DNA from: Tamarix chinensis
Taxonomy: Eukaryota > Streptophyta > Magnoliopsida > Caryophyllales > Tamaricaceae
Length of the DNA: 64,000 nt
Assembly (NCBI GenBank): GCA_030549775.1
Contig: CM060174.1
Location: forward strand, 26,602,117-26,666,116
Direction: 5' to 3'
Under the pieces are notes generated by a model. That model was given only the letters and a program-made list of their open reading frames with translations. It was not told where the DNA came from and ran no database searches. The position numbers were made by a program, and so were the translations under genes. Shown piece after piece: positions 61,103 through 64,000 of this stretch (its first letter is position 1; each line of letters starts with the position of its first letter).

Positions 61103-62183
61103 GTGAGGGGGTACATTGTGATTTTTGGTGTTATGAAACTAGAGGTTAATCCTTTTTTCTACTAAAATTGTCGATTATGACAACAAATATGGAGATTACT
61201 CTGAGTTTGGGGATAATGATTACATTCTCACAGCCCCATTTGGCAAATCAATTACAATTATACTAGGTGGGTTCTGTTCAAAGCATGGAGCAAGTAAGTA
61301 ACCACATGTGCTTTCTTTGGAAATGGTTGAACATTGAAGGTTGTTGTATGACCAAGTGAAAGCATGATAGGGATCATAATTGGTCCTAGAAAGATGCTTA
61401 AGCATAGAGTTTGAGAGTATTATTAATCAATCTCATCTTACTCATGCAAGGCTAGATTTCTAAGTCTATGGTATTTTTATATAATAATAATAATTATTAT
61501 TATATACATTTTATTAACTATAATTAATAAGCTTAAAAATAAATTTAATGTATGAGCTACAAAAGTCATACAATTCTATATAAACATTTCACCAAAATAT
61601 CATTCATACAATTTTAGTATATGTATTCATGACCTAAAAATTTTAAAAGTATGTACATCAAATTAGTTGAACAAAAAAGTACATAGTTCATGTTGTGTGT
61701 GTAGCATTTAAGAATTTATACATGGAGGTCTTAAAACTAATACCTATCATGTTTATTTTTAAGTATATACGTAGCTAAAATTTGATTAAAAAAATACATT
61801 ACATTAGGCTATAAATATAGATTTAACCTAACTTTCTTAGTACCCTGAGATACCACATAAACCACCTAGTTCTTCTACAATTATTTATGTAGCCAAGTAA
61901 ATTTCGGACCTATGAAACGTAAAGCTACTCTTGTAATACCCCATCTTTTTGTGAAGTTTGTTGAATGAGAAGATATGGTATTTATTAATATTTGATAATG
62001 TGTGATTTTGATTTGGAACTATAATTAAGTTTGAGGGAAATTTAAATTTAAATAAGCTTTGAAAATTGAATAGAATGATTTTTCAGGCAGACTGATCGAC
62101 TAGTTTCATGAATCGATCGACTGATTCGTTGTTTCAGCTAAAGGTTTTTGCTTAATCGAACTGATCGATTGATTTATAAAACC
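61103..62183. other. Inverted segment between opposed MITEs
   Basis: Holds 830 bp of AT-rich, non-repetitive-looking DNA (61103-61931), then the 5' 250 bp of E-out in plus orientation (61932-62183), which belongs in minus orientation next to 60872. No gene seen. A (TA)n run lies just outside it, within the left MITE (61017-61032). Confidence 0.8.
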
Positions 62184-62397
62184 TAGGACTAACCCTAAGT
62201 ATAGCAATCCTAGGCATATGCCTAAGGTCCCCAAATAATATGAGTCCCAAATATATATATAAGGACATATAAGCTACAGATGATCAGATAATAAGAATAA
62301 TGAAGTTTTATTGAAGTAGGTTAAGGGTTCAATTCTCTGTCAAAGGGCCACAATATTTTTTTGGCCTAAGGCCCCTTGAATATCAGGGTTGGCCCTA
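62184..62397 (-). mobile_element. hAT-like MITE, copy 2 (right arm of the inversion)
   Basis: 214 bp, starting TAGGACTAACCC and ending GGTTGGCCCTA, inverted relative to copy 1. Flanks: ATAAAACC left, CCCCTCCC right. Terminal repeats TAGGGCCAACCCTGA and TAGGACTAACCCTAA and 8-bp targets fit hAT. Confidence 0.8.
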
Positions 62398-62976
62398 CCC
62401 CTCCCTCCATTATAGATGCATATATATATGGATAAACCGCTCGACAAACAGGGAGGAGGGAAGCCTAAAGATAACAGTAAAAGATTAATGACCTAAGACA
62501 TTGAGAAGGGAAGAAATTAAGTTCTTTGACTTCCAATTTAAAAAAAATAGAAGAAAGGGAATTGGTGGAGACAAAGAGGGTCAAAGAGGAAAGAGAAAGT
62601 GCCGTCAGAGAGAGAGAGAGAGAGAGGACAAGTTTGAAAAAGAAAGATTGATGCATTTAGTGTTAAGGGAAGACAAACAAAGAAACACAAGCAAGTAAAG
62701 TGGATTGACTGAAGTCGAGCCAAGTTCTGACTGAGAAGAGAGAAGGCGAGCATGAGCCGTGGATTGGGCCGAGCTAAACTAGGCAATCCATGATCCAAGT
62801 TTTAAAATAGTTTACAAAATAGATTCCATTTTCATTTAGTTTTAAGGGCGGTAGTTGGGTTATACCTCTACGAGCCGCCAAGGAAGAGAGGTCATGTTCA
62901 AGTTGCTGATCTTAAGATTAATATCATCATTGGCCACTTACGTACACACTCATAAGATATTACTAATGTAACACCC
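62398..62976. other. Spacer, no gene seen
   Basis: Purine-rich stretch with a (GA)n run at about 62609-62630. Open frames on both strands are composition-driven. Nothing recognisable. Confidence 0.5.
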
Positions 62977-64000
62977 CCAAAATTCACTAGTGAAAAATTT
63001 CGTTTTATTTGAAAGAGTTAGTGGAAGCAAATTATAAAATCGTGAATCTTGGGGATATTACCGCCACACTTAGTACTAGACCGGTTCACTCCTACCGTTC
63101 CAGTACTAAGTGCTAAGGCTAAAAGCATAAAATACAACTTACAATCCATTTTTAAATCAGAGTAGCGCATCAAATCATTTATAGGAATAGAATCCACCAG
63201 TGGTGGTTACTTTAACAACGTTAACACTAAAAACCAGGAATTTAAAGGAGAAGGAGAAAAAGCCTAACGGTATCGGATAATTCCTTACTTTCTTTCCCGT
63301 TGCCCACTTGAGTAGCACCTGAAAAGACCTGCAAGGGGCACTGCCCATTGAATAGGCAGGGACCCCACGAAGGGAACCCTTCAGTACTATGATACTGAGT
63401 AACCCTTTAATACCACAATTAAAAACAGGCCCGCAATGCAACACATAATCCAAGCTATATACATATGTAATAAGAGGTGCATACATAACAATCACATATA
63501 TAACAATTTATAATTCACGATCGATACTTTTGGGCCTTAAGCCATGTCATAGTGTAAAATCAATACATTCGGGCCTTAAGCCATTATTCCTTCATCATTC
63601 AATCAATCTCATATTTTATATCCATGTGAGTATGAGAACCCCACTATTATAGCCGGTGGATCGGTCACTTATAGGGCAGAACGCACCTAACCACTATTAT
63701 ACGGCAGTGGATCGGTCTCCAGGGCAAAACGCTCTTGGCCACTATTATTTGCCGGTGGACCGGTCTGGCCCCGACTCACATGGTGTTCCACTATAAGTGA
63801 TTAGTATTTTTCCATAACTTTATTCACATACATAACTGGTTTTATTGAGCTCGGGACCCCCACTATTTTAGCCGGTGGGCCGGAATACATATAATCATCA
63901 TCCAGGGCAAAACGCTCCTGGGCCACTATTATATCCAGTGGATCGGTACTCATAATCACTTATCAGGGCAACACGCTCCTAGGCCACTATTATATCTGGT
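62977..64000 (-). mobile_element. M5: long LTR, minus strand, cut by the right edge
   Basis: Begins TGTAACACCCCCAAAATTCAC, the reverse complement of the P3 end. It shares P3's variant tail module (63290-63410; CAGTACTATGATACTGAGTAA and CCATTGAATAGGCAGG). The 55-bp arrays start at about 63640 and run to the window end. The 106-codon minus frame at 63175-63495 resembles a plus frame in P3 (8225-8461), both across the tail module. Confidence 0.75.
63640..64000 (-). repeat. 55-bp array in M5
   Basis: Units such as CACTATTATAGCCGGTGGATC and CACTATTATTTGCCGGTGG in two blocks separated at about 63770-63850. Continues past the window. Confidence 0.85.

Noticed and set aside
62600..62640. (GA)n run and charged open frames around it
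   Set aside because: Microsatellite-driven; frames on both strands have simple composition and no similarity to known proteins.

Overview
This is plant nuclear DNA, most likely from a eudicot with a large, transposon-rich genome. The evidence is one long intron-rich plant gene with GT-AG introns, Ty1/copia and Ty3/gypsy (including chromodomain-type) remnants, LINE and hAT remnants, Tourist- and hAT-type MITEs, a Cassandra (5S-carrying) solo LTR, and AT-rich spacers. I cannot name the species. There is no bacterial, organellar or CRISPR content.

Layout. 1-8742: a pile of long LTR-type repeats with TGTAAYACCCC-like starts and GGGGTGTTACA-like ends. One minus copy runs off the left edge, followed by three plus-strand 3' tails stacked one after another (ends at 4846, 7273 and 8742). 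8743-14300: AT-rich spacer with a 147-bp tandem array (10327-11205), the 5' part of another long LTR (11703-12835) and a decayed inverted fragment. 14393-40760: the only host gene, a plus-strand gene for a class II nucleotidyltransferase of the plant 'polynucleotide adenylyltransferase family' (bacterial poly(A) polymerase / CCA-enzyme type). I can join 14 exons in phase into a 545-codon open frame.

Exon 4, which carries the GG-VRD and DxD catalytic motifs, lies in a 273-bp tandem duplication; the phases allow either copy but not both. Intron 11 (8.8 kb) holds hAT, LINE, MITE and chromovirus debris. Intron 12 (13.3 kb) holds a gypsy pol fragment split by a hAT MITE and a 3.2-kb LTR-like element, and then a broken copia element. 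The coding sequence has survived around all of it.

40760-62400: a nested stack of five long solo-LTR-like elements (E-out > E0 > E1 > E2 > E3). I resolved it by reading the 5-bp target duplications across the nest. A 1.8-kb solo LTR and a Cassandra solo LTR also sit inside E0. The outer end of the nest was later inverted between two opposed hAT-like MITEs, whose 8-bp target duplications are swapped crosswise. 62977-64000: another minus-strand long LTR running off the right edge.

Except for the nucleotidyltransferase gene, I see no intact protein-coding gene. Most short open frames in the window are translations of repeats.
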